64,000 nucleotides of DNA from Formosa sp030427735 (GCF_051200825.1 NZ_CP195158.1:1054001-1118000); one strand, 5' to 3'; positions 16,537 through 25,456 are shown, numbered from the stretch's first letter. A program made the numbers and translations. Notes: generated from the sequence alone by a model not told the origin.

Positions 16537-16738
16537 TGGTCTCAGTCGTTAGTTAAAACTATGCACTTTTAGTGCAAGACTTTCAGTTTCTATAAATTTT
16601 TTTGAGTCACGAATGCACGAATATTTGACATAGTTTTTATAGAGATATTCGTGAATTTGTGGCTAAAACGAACACATATAATTGGACGTTCAGTCTGTTT
16701 TCATACTTATGGACTTCCAGTCTATAGTGGGTTTAGTT
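16535..16738 (+). repeat. Multi-hairpin repeat, copy E
   Basis: Full copy. The ATTGG terminus overlaps the start codon of the crp-like gene (CAT at 16534-16536 on the plus strand), and the right-end GGTTTAGTT lies 20 bp from the stop of the DUF1398 gene. Confidence 0.85.
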
Positions 16739-16759
16739 TATTGTGGGCTGTTGCTGGGT

Positions 16760-17152
16760 TTATGCCTTTGGTACATGTTCTATAAGAATTTCGATCCCTT
16801 GTTTATCATAGTACGTACATGTCATTTTTTCAAGATCTACATTCCATTTTTCGATGCCTGTTTCTGCACAATGCTTGCAAAATGTAAAATAATCGGTTTC
16901 GCCTTTTTGATGGGCTTTTAAATAGTTTTCAAATTTATTTTTATCCGAAATGTCTGCAATGTTTAAACTGTCGTATTTTGGTTTAGATTTGGTCTGAAAT
17001 CCACCTTTTCCAAAATATTCTGTATGGCTGTCAGAAACCCAAGTTTTAAAAGCTAATACTCCTATTTCTTTAATTTCCTTAATATAATTCGGGAAATCTG
17101 CTCCAGATTTAACTTTGCTGTGTGCAGATTCAATTTGCTCTATTGTAAACAT
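16760..17152 (-). CDS. DUF1398 family protein
   Basis: The protein has 130 residues, full length for the DUF1398 (YbcV-like) family: MFTIEQIESAHSKVKSGADF at the N-terminus, a TWVSDSHTEYFGKGG strand pair and FCKHCAETGIEKWNVDLEKM near the C-terminus. Family members appear in phage-related and accessory regions; their function is not known. The CxxC in FCKHC could bind metal but is not proven. It is the first gene downstream (minus direction) of a junction motif at 17224-17262. Confidence 0.8.
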   Translation of the reverse strand: MFTIEQIESAHSKVKSGADFPNYIKEIKEIGVLAFKTWVSDSHTEYFGKGGFQTKSKPKYDSLNIADISDKNKFENYLKAHQKGETDYFTFCKHCAETGIEKWNVDLEKMTCTYYDKQGIEILIEHVPKA

Positions 17153-17223
17153 TTTAGAAATCTTAGTTTTTGTTTATGTATCGGTGTTTCTTTAATTACT
17201 TTCAGCTTAAAACACCTTTAACC

Positions 17224-17262
17224 CTGTAAGTTCGCACTGATAACTAAGATACTTCTTTTTTA
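17224..17262. repeat. Cassette-junction motif, copy 1 (divergent)
   Basis: CTGTAAGTTCGCACTGATAA followed by CTAAGATACTTCTTTTTTAA. It matches the 40-bp island motif with several changes and lies 72 bp before the DUF1398 start. Confidence 0.5.
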
Positions 17263-17346
17263 ATAAGTTTATCGCAGTTGTTGGTAGCTTTTTATTGGCT
17301 AAATAGTGCGTTTAATTTTTGTTCCAGTAATACACTTTTATGTTTT

Positions 17347-17976
17347 CTAAACTAATTCTTTTAATATGAAATTTATAGATTTTTCTATTTCATGCTTGTC
17401 CCAAGTTCCAAATTCTATATGTTTTTCATTATTGTAAATAAGAATTAATTCGGAATAAAAATCAAGATGTATTACAAACGCATTTGTATTTTCGATATAT
17501 TCAGCAAAGCTATCTTCTTTTTCGCTTATTTTTTGGTAAAATTTTAATTTGTTAAATAGGTTGGGTTTTTCGTTTTTTAGTACGGTAAAAAGGAATTTTC
17601 CGTAGCCGTTATAGCGTTGTTTAAAACTTTCGAAAGATTCTTGTTTATAGTTGTTTTTAGGATATAATATGTCTTTCGATTTTATTAATCTTTTTACTTC
17701 GGATACAAGATTTTCTGCATCAGAAATATTAGGCTCGCTAACTTCTATTTCTAAATGTTTACTTACAGAAGTTACTTTTATAATCCCTTTAATAAACGCG
17801 ATATTTTGTAATTCGTCGTAATAAATGGTTGCATTATTTTTTTCGTTTTTGAAATCTACTATATGAATAATTTGGTTGTCAAAAGTAATTTCAAGCAGCG
17901 GTGCTTCTCTAAGAATTATTTTAGTATAATGACTCATTAAGTTTTTTAACGTGTTTATTGATATTTTATAAGTCAT
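17347..17976 (-). CDS. Hypothetical protein, 209 residues
   Basis: I do not recognise a family. There is no signal peptide. The sequence has two alpha/beta halves: one with APLLEITFDNQIIHIVDFKN up to about residue 95, and a second (ESFEQ-like helix, then FVIHLDFYSELILIYN and IEFGTWDKHEIEKSINFIL). Its start overlaps the end of the DUF6624 lipoprotein gene by 11 bp, so it is translated from the same transcript, possibly by coupling. Confidence 0.6.
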   Translation of the reverse strand: MTYKISINTLKNLMSHYTKIILREAPLLEITFDNQIIHIVDFKNEKNNATIYYDELQNIAFIKGIIKVTSVSKHLEIEVSEPNISDAENLVSEVKRLIKSKDILYPKNNYKQESFESFKQRYNGYGKFLFTVLKNEKPNLFNKLKFYQKISEKEDSFAEYIENTNAFVIHLDFYSELILIYNNEKHIEFGTWDKHEIEKSINFILKELV

Positions 17977-18643
17977 TAATTTCTTCCAGAGTCAAAACTT
18001 TATAATCAATATCGAATTTTTTGGCGTAGGCTTCAATGTTTTCTAGACCAATTTTTTCTCTTATTCGGTTTACAGAAACGGGGTTTTTAATAGGCCATAC
18101 AAAATGCACCCAATTTCCGTCTTTGTCTTTTTGTCCTCGAATTTGCGTTCCGTAAATCTGTTCTTGGCCGTTATGCATCAAATAGCGATCTTCCATCATG
18201 GCTAATTTTTTCTTAGAAATATCTCCTTTTTCAGCAGCTTTCTTTATGATTGGTAAATACTGTTCAATCTTGTTAGAATGTTGAATAACATAAAAAACGG
18301 TTTCATTGGCGGGTTCTCCTACAAGGGTTTTACTCGGGTAGCCATATTTTTGTATTATTTTTTCTACTTCAATAAGATTAGTGCTATCAATCTCTTTCAT
18401 CAGCCCGTAGATATTTGTTTCTACAGTTTTCTTGTGTAAGCCCAATCTTGTAATAAGTGCAGCCTTTTCTGTTTCAGATATATTTTCTTGAAGAAGTTGT
18501 CTAATTCCTTGGTCTAAGGTTAATATATGTTCAAGTTGTTCTTTAAGTTCAATATTAACTTGATTCTCTTGATTAGTCTTTTTTGTTTTTTCTTCACAAG
18601 AGTTTAGTGCTAATAAGATAAATAGTATAATTAGTTTTTTCAT
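17966..18643 (-). CDS. DUF6624-type lipoprotein
   Basis: The protein has 225 residues with lipobox LALNSCEEK. The DUF6624 hallmark is present: KIIQKYGYPSKTLVGEPA, then MMEDRYLMHNGQEQIYGTQ and IKNPVSVNRIREKIGLENI near the C-terminus. The family is common in Bacteroidota accessory regions and its function is unknown. A possible junction core (ACCGTTGTGG on the minus strand, 18658-18667) lies about 18 bp upstream of its start. The last 11 bp overlap the next gene. Confidence 0.78.
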   Translation of the reverse strand: MKKLIILFILLALNSCEEKTKKTNQENQVNIELKEQLEHILTLDQGIRQLLQENISETEKAALITRLGLHKKTVETNIYGLMKEIDSTNLIEVEKIIQKYGYPSKTLVGEPANETVFYVIQHSNKIEQYLPIIKKAAEKGDISKKKLAMMEDRYLMHNGQEQIYGTQIRGQKDKDGNWVHFVWPIKNPVSVNRIREKIGLENIEAYAKKFDIDYKVLTLEEINDL

Positions 18644-18840
18644 TTTTTTTAATTACCCACAACGGTTTCGGTTTTCATCAGTTGGTGGAGTAGGGTGACA
18701 CGGATTTATAGGCTTGGTATTGGTTTGTTGATCAAGTTAATTATTTTCTTTTAAAAGGTACTGCCTATTGAAGATGAACCATTGTTGGCAAATATTACTT
18801 AGCTAAAAGTCTTTCTTTGTCTATTTATAATATTTTTATA

Positions 18841-19347
18841 TCATAAATCCGTAACCTTATCTAAAATTGAAAAAAGACTATTTAAATCACAATAAGGATG
18901 TGTAGCATTTCTTTGTCCTTCCTCTATAGTTTCAAATTCATACTCGTCTATCAAATCATTATAACCAGTTACGTATACTTGTGCTTTGAATTGTGTATTT
19001 AGATGGGTGTAGTCAATTTTATTATTTTTAAACCCAAAATTTTCTTCAATTTCAATTCCTTTTATTGGTTTATTATTTTTTAAATAAATTATTCGAGTGT
19101 ACCTGCCATAAGAAGCAGCAAATTGTTCTTCAACTTTAACAATCTGTTTTTTTGTCTTCCATATTCTTAATGTTGCTCCATGGTCAATATGGGTTTTAGT
19201 GATTGTATTCCAGTCATATTCACTTAGTTTTAATTTAGGGTTCGAATTAATGCTTTCTGTATAGTTATCAATGTCGTTAGTCAGTTTATTTTGTGAATAA
19301 CTTAAGAAAGTAAAAGTAATTAGTATTATTAATAAATTATATTTCAT
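18841..19347 (-). CDS. Secreted hypothetical protein, 168 residues
   Basis: The signal peptide (MKYNLLIILITFTFLSYSQN) ends at a typical AxS-Q site without a lipobox. The mature part has a DWNTITKTHIDHGATLRIWK segment, a charged beta pair (VKVEEQFAASYGRYTRIIYL) and a C-terminal region with HPYCDLNSLFSILDK. No family is recognised. Junction motif copy 2 lies 40 bp upstream of the start, with a GTTGTGTG core about 16 bp upstream. Confidence 0.6.
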   Translation of the reverse strand: MKYNLLIILITFTFLSYSQNKLTNDIDNYTESINSNPKLKLSEYDWNTITKTHIDHGATLRIWKTKKQIVKVEEQFAASYGRYTRIIYLKNNKPIKGIEIEENFGFKNNKIDYTHLNTQFKAQVYVTGYNDLIDEYEFETIEEGQRNATHPYCDLNSLFSILDKVTDL

Positions 19348-19386
19348 ACGTTCTTTTTATAACACACAACTTGCACAAACCACAAT

Positions 19387-19429
19387 TCAATAAGTTGTTT
19401 TGTCAATTAATATACCTTTTTTAAAGATA
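19387..19429. repeat. Cassette-junction motif, copy 2
   Basis: CAATAAGTTGTTTTGTCAAT then TAATATACCTTTTTTAAAGA. It lies 40 bp upstream of the 18841 gene and upstream of it is repeat copy F. Confidence 0.75.
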
Positions 19430-19479
19430 ATGGCGAGGGCTGACTTCCTTTTAGCAAACGTTGCAGTCGCATTTTTTTT

Positions 19480-19682
19480 ATTGGTTTCAGTCGTTAGTTA
19501 AAACTATGCACTTTTAGTGCAAGACTTTCAGTTTCTATAAATTTTTTTTCGCCACGAATGCACGAATATTTGGCATAGTTTTTATAAAGAATATTAGTGT
19601 ATTTGTGGCTAAGATAAATACAAATAATCGGACTTTCAGCCTGTTTTCAAACCTATAGACTTCCAGTGTATAGTGGTTTAGT
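19480..19682 (+). repeat. Multi-hairpin repeat, copy F
   Basis: Full copy starting ATTGGTTTCAG. Its right-end GGTTTAGTT supplies the stop codon (TTA at 19678-19680 on the plus strand) of the LprI-like gene. Confidence 0.85.
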
Positions 19683-20226
19683 TCATGCCTCTATTTAGGT
19701 AGTGGTATAATTCAATCACCCGGTTTTTTGTTAGTTCTAGAATTCTTGAAGAAGCAAATATGCTTTGAATAGAGCCGCCACCGGAATAATAATTAGCAGT
19801 TAAAGCGCCATTTAATTCTTGTTCCGAGTCTCTGAATTCAACCCAATTTCTTTGAGATTTTTTTAGAGTTTTTTTATCTGTATCATTCAAGCTATTTAAT
19901 AATTTTAGATAGTATTTGTTAAGTAGTTTGTCGTATTCTTCATGAGCTACAAGGGTGTGTTTTACCATTCCTGTAGTTGAATAGTCAATATCAAGTTGTA
20001 AGCGTTGCCGTTCTTCTATTTTAAAAGTGTCTATTGTAAATTCTCTGTAAAGTTCACTTGCAAATTCATTCTGTTTTTCTGTAAAGGTGTCGTTTAATTT
20101 TAGGACAGAAAGTTTTATTTCTGTTTCTATTTTGATTGAGTCTTTGGCGGTTAATTGTCTTGGGGTTTGTCCAAAACACATTTGTCCAATTAATAAGAAG
20201 GGTAAGAATAACGTTGGGAATTTCAT
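19678..20226 (-). CDS. LprI/DUF1311-like secreted protein
   Basis: I place the start at 20226, giving MKFPTLFLPFLLIGQMCFGQ, a signal peptide; the longer frame from 20289 adds 21 residues before it. The mature part (about 160 residues) has the DUF1311 pattern: AHEEYDKLLNKYYLKLLNSL, KKSQRNWVEFRDSEQEL and a final helix. Family members include lysozyme inhibitor LprI; inhibition is not shown here. Its last codons and stop are encoded by repeat copy F, so the original C-terminus may have been changed by the insertion. Confidence 0.7.
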   Translation of the reverse strand: MKFPTLFLPFLLIGQMCFGQTPRQLTAKDSIKIETEIKLSVLKLNDTFTEKQNEFASELYREFTIDTFKIEERQRLQLDIDYSTTGMVKHTLVAHEEYDKLLNKYYLKLLNSLNDTDKKTLKKSQRNWVEFRDSEQELNGALTANYYSGGGSIQSIFASSRILELTKNRVIELYHYLNRGMN

Positions 20227-20394
20227 AACTAAGCGACTATATGCTGTTTTCGCAAGAACTAGCGATTTTTTATTAAAATTACTCCGCATAGATATTTTTA
20301 AATTGTTTTATTGGTTGCGTTATTTTTATGTCAATCTTATAACATTTCGGCAATACTCGGCTTCAAGCCAAATAAGTTCTGAAAACCCCAAACC

Positions 20395-20431
20395 CGGCAA
20401 GTTGTTTATGGAAATTAACTATACGCTGTAT
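20395..20431. repeat. Cassette-junction motif, copy 3 (divergent)
   Basis: CGGCAAGTTGTTTATGGAAA then TTAACTATACGCTGTATT. It overlaps the 3' end of the MutS-like gene, whose stop is at 20415. Confidence 0.55.
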
Positions 20432-22079
20432 TGGCAAACGTTATTTTTTCTATGTTATTGGCATCGTCTATAATTTCTTTAGGGTAATTGTATAATTCCA
20501 ATATCTTAATAGCGTTTCTCGTTTTCAATTCACCTTCTTTAAGTTTATGGTCGAAATTCAATTTGTTGTTTTCTACTTGCTCGCTAAAATGAAATAACTC
20601 AAAATTTTCCTGACTTAAAATATCGGTTAATTCAATATCATGGGTTGAAACCAAAACGATATTTTTTCCGTTATTAAGATACGATAAAATAGCCTTTCCT
20701 CCAGAAATCCTCTCAATTGTATTTGTTCCTTTAAAAATCTCATCTAAAACAAATAAATGGGGAGTCTTGCTTTTAGAAACATCTATTAATTTCTTGATAG
20801 TTAAAACTTCCTCAAGATAATAGCTTGTATTTTTTAGTAAGTTATCTGTAATTCTAATAGCAGAATATATTTTAAAAAAGGGAGCAGTATATTCTTTTGC
20901 AAAACAAATATTTAAAGTTTGTGCCAAAATACTGTTTATGGCCACAGACCTTATAAAAGTTGTCTTTCCCGACATGTTTGAACCTGTTAATAATAAACTT
21001 TTGTGTTTTAAACTCAAATCGTTAGGAACACAGTTTTTTATTAAAGGATGATAAATTTCTTTGACTTTTATTTGTTTATCTTCTGTGAATTTTGGCGAAC
21101 ATAAATTATAATGGCTTGCTTTTAGCGAGGCATTAGAAATGGCAGAATCAATTTCTCCTATAAAATGAAACATTTTTTTTAGTTCTTCTCTTTTTGTCGT
21201 AATCGAGTCAATGAAACTATAAAAAATTAAATATTCTAAATTGAAAAGTACTTTTATAAATTCAGATATTAACCAAAATGCTGTCGCAAATTCGTTATCA
21301 ACGTTTTTTTCTAAACTGATGAATGCAGTTTTTAATTTTATTTTTTCTATTTGTTTAATAAATGATGTGTTTGGGAAATGGTGTTTAACTTCCTGAAAAC
21401 TTGCCATTTTTTTAGAAACGTTTAATGCTTTGGAAAGTTGGCATACACCCTCAAGATAATTTGATACATTCCATTTATTTTTATAATGAAATGCCATATT
21501 TACAGCAAGTATTGGGATTAGAAATATAAAAAACACGGGAAAGAATATTCCTAAAATAATACAAGAAATAGATAGTGCTGTTAATGTATAAATTAACCAT
21601 AATATTTTTGGCTTTTCAATTGGTTTCGAAGTCACCAAATCTTCAAAATTATAAGAATCATTAGAGTTTAGTTTACTTAACTCCAATTGGGTTTTTAATC
21701 TTAAATTTTGATCTTTTTCGAAAAGCAGAACCAGTTTTTCGAATTCTAATAATGCGTCTTGTTCTCCAATAGTTCTCAATTTATAATAGAGAAATTGTTG
21801 ACCTATTTTTGAAGATGTTCTATCAACTATTTTGAAAGTTTCATTAATATCTAAATCAATTGCACACCTGTCTGATATAATATGAAATGCGTTTTCTTTT
21901 TGATTGTTATTTTTAAAGTATTTTTCAATGGAGCTAAAATGGAATTCATCTTGTTCTTTTTGTTTTCCCCAATTTGTTATTAAATCATTTTTGGTTTTTA
22001 GTAACGATTTTTTCTTTCTGAAGTTATTAATAATAAACAGTAGAATTAAAATGATGATAACTCCTAAAATCCAATTCAT
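20415..22079 (-). CDS. Membrane-anchored MutS-like ATPase
   Basis: The protein has 554 residues. One N-terminal membrane segment (about 4-20) and a pair at about 160-195 surround a region without the MutS mismatch-binding domain. The C-terminal half is a MutS-type ATPase: Walker A GSNMSGKTTF (366-375), a signature region YYLEEVL, Walker B LFVLDEIFKGTNT (442-454) and an H-loop VLVSTHD. Related proteins are frequent in Bacteroidota and Firmicutes and are not mismatch repair enzymes; their target is unknown. It sits alone between junction motifs 3 and 4, the largest gene of the island. Confidence 0.82.
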   Translation of the reverse strand: MNWILGVIIILILLFIINNFRKKKSLLKTKNDLITNWGKQKEQDEFHFSSIEKYFKNNNQKENAFHIISDRCAIDLDINETFKIVDRTSSKIGQQFLYYKLRTIGEQDALLEFEKLVLLFEKDQNLRLKTQLELSKLNSNDSYNFEDLVTSKPIEKPKILWLIYTLTALSISCIILGIFFPVFFIFLIPILAVNMAFHYKNKWNVSNYLEGVCQLSKALNVSKKMASFQEVKHHFPNTSFIKQIEKIKLKTAFISLEKNVDNEFATAFWLISEFIKVLFNLEYLIFYSFIDSITTKREELKKMFHFIGEIDSAISNASLKASHYNLCSPKFTEDKQIKVKEIYHPLIKNCVPNDLSLKHKSLLLTGSNMSGKTTFIRSVAINSILAQTLNICFAKEYTAPFFKIYSAIRITDNLLKNTSYYLEEVLTIKKLIDVSKSKTPHLFVLDEIFKGTNTIERISGGKAILSYLNNGKNIVLVSTHDIELTDILSQENFELFHFSEQVENNKLNFDHKLKEGELKTRNAIKILELYNYPKEIIDDANNIEKITFANTAYS

Positions 22080-22121
22080 ATTTTTCTAGGCAATTTTTTT
22101 AACGTTTTACAATCCTAAACT

Positions 22122-22166
22122 CAATACGTTGCTTGTAGCAACTAATATACCTTTTTTTTAAGATAA
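22122..22166. repeat. Cassette-junction motif, copy 4
   Basis: CAATACGTTGCTTGTAGCAA then CTAATATACCTTTTTTTTAA. It lies 43 bp upstream of the MutS-like start. Confidence 0.75.
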
Positions 22167-22222
22167 TTTGGTAGGTCTTGGTAAGAGGGGAACAAAGGAT
22201 TACTTATAGCTAAGGTTTTGGT

Positions 22223-22555
22223 TTAGGTGTTTTCTAAAAGCGCCACTAGTTCCTGTTCTCTTTTTTGCAATTGTTTTAACCGCTTTTCGTCCTGATAATT
22301 CCATACAAAATGTCCAATAGTAACCATTAATGTGTAAATAAATACCGTAAGGATTACGGTCTGGTAATAAGGCAAATCGGGCACTTTAATACTGTGATGA
22401 AGCGTTTCCCGACGTACTGGGACATAGAAAGACACAAAAATGCCTATGGCTATAATGGTCCATTTGTGGCGAATAACAGGATTAGATTGCTCCAGATTGC
22501 GTTGTATTTTACCGCGTATAGCACTTAATTCTTTTTCTTTAAAATAGCGGTTCAT
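22223..22555 (-). CDS. 2TM-domain protein
   Basis: The protein has 110 residues. Two membrane segments (about 30-46 and 62-85) lie between a short basic N-terminus and a C-terminal charged coiled coil (YQDEKRLKQLQKREQELVAL). The pattern matches the 2TM domain of Bacteroidota, often fused or next to LytTR-type regulators; none is visible here. The function is unknown. It follows the 22617 gene by 61 bp. Confidence 0.55.
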   Translation of the reverse strand: MNRYFKEKELSAIRGKIQRNLEQSNPVIRHKWTIIAIGIFVSFYVPVRRETLHHSIKVPDLPYYQTVILTVFIYTLMVTIGHFVWNYQDEKRLKQLQKREQELVALLENT

Positions 22556-22616
22556 GTTTAAAAGTAGGGGGAAAGCGGTTACTTACGGTTAATGTTTTGT
22601 GTTCGTTTTTTTCATT

Positions 22617-23090
22617 TTAAAAAACCATAGAAAGTCTTATTCCGTTGCCATTGGCCATAACTTTAAATTCAGGTTTAAATTCAAATGCGGTAGCCGATTT
22701 CAAAGAAAGATTATATTTATCTACACCTTCATTGGCTTTGTTAAAAGCACTTAATGAGAAAGGAATTCCAATGCCAATTATTCCTCCGCCAATATATGCT
22801 AGAGTCCAATTGGGGTCTTGGTCACTTATTGATTGACCAATAGGTATTCCAATAAGTGCACCTCCTGCAAATGATAGAATATTCGAAATAGTTTTATGGG
22901 TTTTAGCTTTCTTAATTAGCAGATTTGCTTCTAAATTTGATTCTGTAGCGTTATCTAATGCCTTCCAATTTAATTTTTGTCCGTTTTGGATGAACTTGTA
23001 ACCAAAAAAAATAAGTTTCATTTCTATTTCTTGTCCAAATGAAAAGTTGAGAAAGAAAAATCCAATAATTACAATGATGATTTTTTTCAT
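22617..23090 (-). CDS. Secreted/membrane hypothetical protein, 157 residues
   Basis: The signal peptide (IIGFFFLNFSFGQ) is followed by QKLNWKALDNATESNLEANL and a Gly-rich membrane hairpin (ILSFAGGALIGIPIGQSI and YIGGGIIGIGIPFSLSAF), a glycine-zipper look. The end has a beta strand tail (KVMANGNGIRLSMVF). Such proteins are frequent in Bacteroidota, with unknown role. Junction motif copy 5 lies 48 bp upstream, and a GTTGCACG core about 24 bp upstream. Confidence 0.6.
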   Translation of the reverse strand: MKKIIIVIIGFFFLNFSFGQEIEMKLIFFGYKFIQNGQKLNWKALDNATESNLEANLLIKKAKTHKTISNILSFAGGALIGIPIGQSISDQDPNWTLAYIGGGIIGIGIPFSLSAFNKANEGVDKYNLSLKSATAFEFKPEFKVMANGNGIRLSMVF

Positions 23091-23137
23091 AAAAAGTCTT
23101 GTTTCAAATTACGTGCAACTTCCGCATGTACCAAAGC

Positions 23138-23182
23138 CAATGCGTTATTTCTGGCAGCGAATATACCCTTTTTTTAAGATAG
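23138..23182. repeat. Cassette-junction motif, copy 5
   Basis: CAATGCGTTATTTCTGGCAG then CGAATATACCCTTTTTTTAA. Nearly identical in its left half to copy 7 at 30914. Confidence 0.8.
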
Positions 23183-23245
23183 TGTATGTATGCTGTTAAG
23201 GTAAAAGTAAGCAATTACGTATAGGCTGTGTTAGCATATTTTTTA

Positions 23246-23626
23246 TTAAACATCATCATTTATTTCAATCCAATAGCCATTCGGGTCTTGAAAATAAATC
23301 TGTTTAATTCCATCTTTTCGCACATAAATGGAGTTAGGTACATCTTCCCAATCGGAAAATTCAATATTTAAGTGTTTTAAATGCGCTATTACGCCATTTA
23401 AATCGGGAGTAGATAACGCAAAATGTACAGCTTTATTAAGCTTTATTTCAGAATTCGGACGAGGAATAAGATGAAGTTGTTTGCCCTCGTTAAGGGATAA
23501 CCATCTTGTTTTAGAATTCGAAGCGGTATTCTCAATCTCTTTAAGTTGAAGCACATCCTGGTAAAATTGAACAGAGTCATCTACATCTTTAACAGAAAGT
23601 GCTATATGGTTGAATGTAAGTGTCAT
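23246..23626 (-). CDS. VOC (glyoxalase/bleomycin-resistance) family protein
   Basis: The start at 23626 gives MTLTFNHIALSVKDVDDSVQ, the normal beginning of this fold; the frame from 23674 adds 16 residues. The 126-residue protein has the two beta-alpha-beta-beta-beta modules, with metal-site candidates His7 (NHIALSV), Glu and His in KQLHLIPR, His in KAVHFALS and Glu in YWIEINDD near the end. Members are metal-dependent lyases, dioxygenases or drug-binding proteins; which one is not clear. Confidence 0.85.
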   Translation of the reverse strand: MTLTFNHIALSVKDVDDSVQFYQDVLQLKEIENTASNSKTRWLSLNEGKQLHLIPRPNSEIKLNKAVHFALSTPDLNGVIAHLKHLNIEFSDWEDVPNSIYVRKDGIKQIYFQDPNGYWIEINDDV

Positions 23627-23735
23627 TATTTTTAAGCTATTGAAATGATGTTTGCGCTTTATAAATGTGTACAAAAGCGCTCGTGTAATTGTTAGTTTAG
23701 GTTTAAAGTTACTCTTTTTAGGTTAATAAATGAAG

Positions 23736-24338
23736 CTAGCAATTCTGAGAGGATTCTGGCGTACTCGAATTCGCCGTAATTGTGGTTATACAGTCTTGCG
23801 GTGCGTATTTTTCGTAATGTGTTTCAATCAATTCTTTTAAATCGGTAAAGGTTATTTTTAAAGAAATTGTAGAAATACTTATAGGAGAACCAAGACTATT
23901 GTAATTTGATTGCATCGCCATTTTGCCAATTCGGCTCTTATTTAAATTAATATAATATTCAGGATTAGACACTTCAACTATCACAAATTTTTGCGAATGA
24001 ACTTGCGCAGTTCCTATTCCTACTATATCACTCCATTTAATTAATCCAATACTTGTTGCGCTCAAATAATCTGTAATTCCATCAGCATTTATTTTTAGTC
24101 CAGTTTTTTTGTCAAATAACTTTTTGAGTCCGAAAATTGCACAAACTCCAAAAAAGAGCACTGCGGTTATTCCAATAATTTCAATTAATTCAGGACTTTT
24201 AGGGCGATACTTACTGTTTGCGAAAATTTGTGGGGCGTATACAAACTGTATTCCACCAGCAACAAAAATTAATGCACCTACAAAAAGCAACATTATTTTG
24301 CTTTTACTTACAGGAAGTATTATTTCATCATTCATCAC
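23736..24338 (-). CDS. STM3941-like membrane protein
   Basis: The protein has 200 residues. A short N-terminus (SKIMLLFVGALIFVAGGIQF and a second segment IIGITAVLFFGVCAIFGL) forms two membrane segments, followed by a PH-like beta domain (GLKINADGITDYLSATSIGL, IKWSDIVGIGTAQVHSQKFV). This plan fits the STM3941 family of unknown function. A TAACGGT core (24364-24370) is about 26 bp upstream of the start. Confidence 0.6.
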   Translation of the reverse strand: MMNDEIILPVSKSKIMLLFVGALIFVAGGIQFVYAPQIFANSKYRPKSPELIEIIGITAVLFFGVCAIFGLKKLFDKKTGLKINADGITDYLSATSIGLIKWSDIVGIGTAQVHSQKFVIVEVSNPEYYINLNKSRIGKMAMQSNYNSLGSPISISTISLKITFTDLKELIETHYEKYAPQDCITTITANSSTPESSQNC

Positions 24339-24443
24339 TTTGTTTTTGCGTTATTGTTGTAACTAACGGTCTTGTATATATATTCATTAATCTACACATA
24401 AATATAAATATTTAACAATGACTTTTAAGCTACACTAGACGAA

Positions 24444-24911
24444 TTAAGCTCTACTTTTAATAATCTTTTTTATTTTTTTGGAAGGTTTCATATTATTGTC
24501 GGGATTAGAACAATACTCAACTAATAGCGCTTCCGAACGATTATAAATGTCGTCGTTTGTTAATGGTGTTCCTGTATTTTCGATAACAACTTTAGACATT
24601 GCTGCCATGTACATACCAAGGAGCTCATCTTTACCTTTTGTAAGTTCTGTAGAATTTTGCCCTAACTCAAAGGTGTAATCGGGTGTGCCTGTCATCCATT
24701 TTAATATGTACTGAATGGATTTTAACCTATTTACTTCTTCCTGATCGGCCGGATTATTAAATAAATAATTAGCACACATTAAAACATTGTGTTCTTCTGT
24801 TTTGTAGCTTGCTTCTGTTTGGAATTCGTAATCGGCTAATTGATTAAAATTTTGACTGAACGCCAATTGTACAGTAATTACAAATAGCATACTAAAAATG
24901 GTTTTTTTCAT
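24444..24911 (-). CDS. Secreted hypothetical protein, 155 residues
   Basis: From the ATG at 24911 it begins MKKTIFSMLFVITVQLAFSQ, a clear signal peptide; the frame from 24965 adds 18 polar residues. The mature part is helical (EEHNVLMCANYLFNNPADQEEV, then SIQYILKWMTGTPDY and LLGMYMAAMSKV), with a basic C-terminus (KPSKKIKKIIKSRA). This is a family of small secreted proteins common in Bacteroidota; the function is unknown. Confidence 0.65.
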   Translation of the reverse strand: MKKTIFSMLFVITVQLAFSQNFNQLADYEFQTEASYKTEEHNVLMCANYLFNNPADQEEVNRLKSIQYILKWMTGTPDYTFELGQNSTELTKGKDELLGMYMAAMSKVVIENTGTPLTNDDIYNRSEALLVEYCSNPDNNMKPSKKIKKIIKSRA

Positions 24912-25063
24912 GGTTGGTAGTTTGGGGTTATTTTGGTTTTTATTATTGGTTATTTGTGCATTCAAAATGCTAACACAACAAAGCGTATTCGTATAAGAAT
25001 AGTGGCGAGCTTTACAAGTAGGGTAGAGCTCGCCATTATTTTATAACCGCTTATACTATGCTG

Positions 25064-25456
25064 TTACTTTTTTGTAATTTCAATTACTGTATCGCATACT
25101 AAATCGCCAGAGGCATCACATTTAATTATTCCACTTGTAAAATCATCTTCAAATTTAACGGTAACTGTTTTATCATTTTTTCCGCTAATTATTGATATCG
25201 AACCAGAAACGATTGTCCAATCAAAAACATTATTATCTGTGTTACTAGAATATACAAAAGATTGCGTTTCTCCAGGACTTGCTACTTCATTCCCATATAT
25301 ACAACAAGCTGTTCTGGAATAACTAGACATGTCTAAACTACAAACCATTTCTGTAGTTTCAGTGTCATTATCATCGGAAGCGTCATCATCATTTGCACAA
25401 GATGTTGTAAACATGGTTAACACAAATAATAGTAAGTAAAAGGTTTGATTTTTCAT
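25064..25456 (-). CDS. Small lipoprotein with PKD-like beta domain (paralogue of 26694)
   Basis: The protein has 130 residues with lipobox FTTSCANDD, an acidic linker and one beta-sandwich domain (GNEVASPGETQSFVYSS, DWTIVSGSISIISG, VTVKFEDDFTSGIIKC). The W-x-I-x-x-G-S-I pattern and spacing match the gene at 26694, so the two are paralogues. The fold resembles PKD/Ig-like adhesion domains. Cys pairs (CC in RTACCIYG; CDASGDLVC) may form disulfides. Confidence 0.65.
   Translation of the reverse strand: MKNQTFYLLLFVLTMFTTSCANDDDASDDNDTETTEMVCSLDMSSYSRTACCIYGNEVASPGETQSFVYSSNTDNNVFDWTIVSGSISIISGKNDKTVTVKFEDDFTSGIIKCDASGDLVCDTVIEITKK

Noticed and set aside
16535..16738. Riboswitch upstream of the crp-like gene
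   Set aside because: The structured element is a copy of the dispersed repeat found beside unrelated genes, so it is not gene-specific.
25000..25045. Palindrome GGCGAGCT / AGCTCGCC as terminator of the 25064 gene
   Set aside because: The stem is real, but no U-run exists on the minus-strand side, so the role is unclear and it was not annotated.
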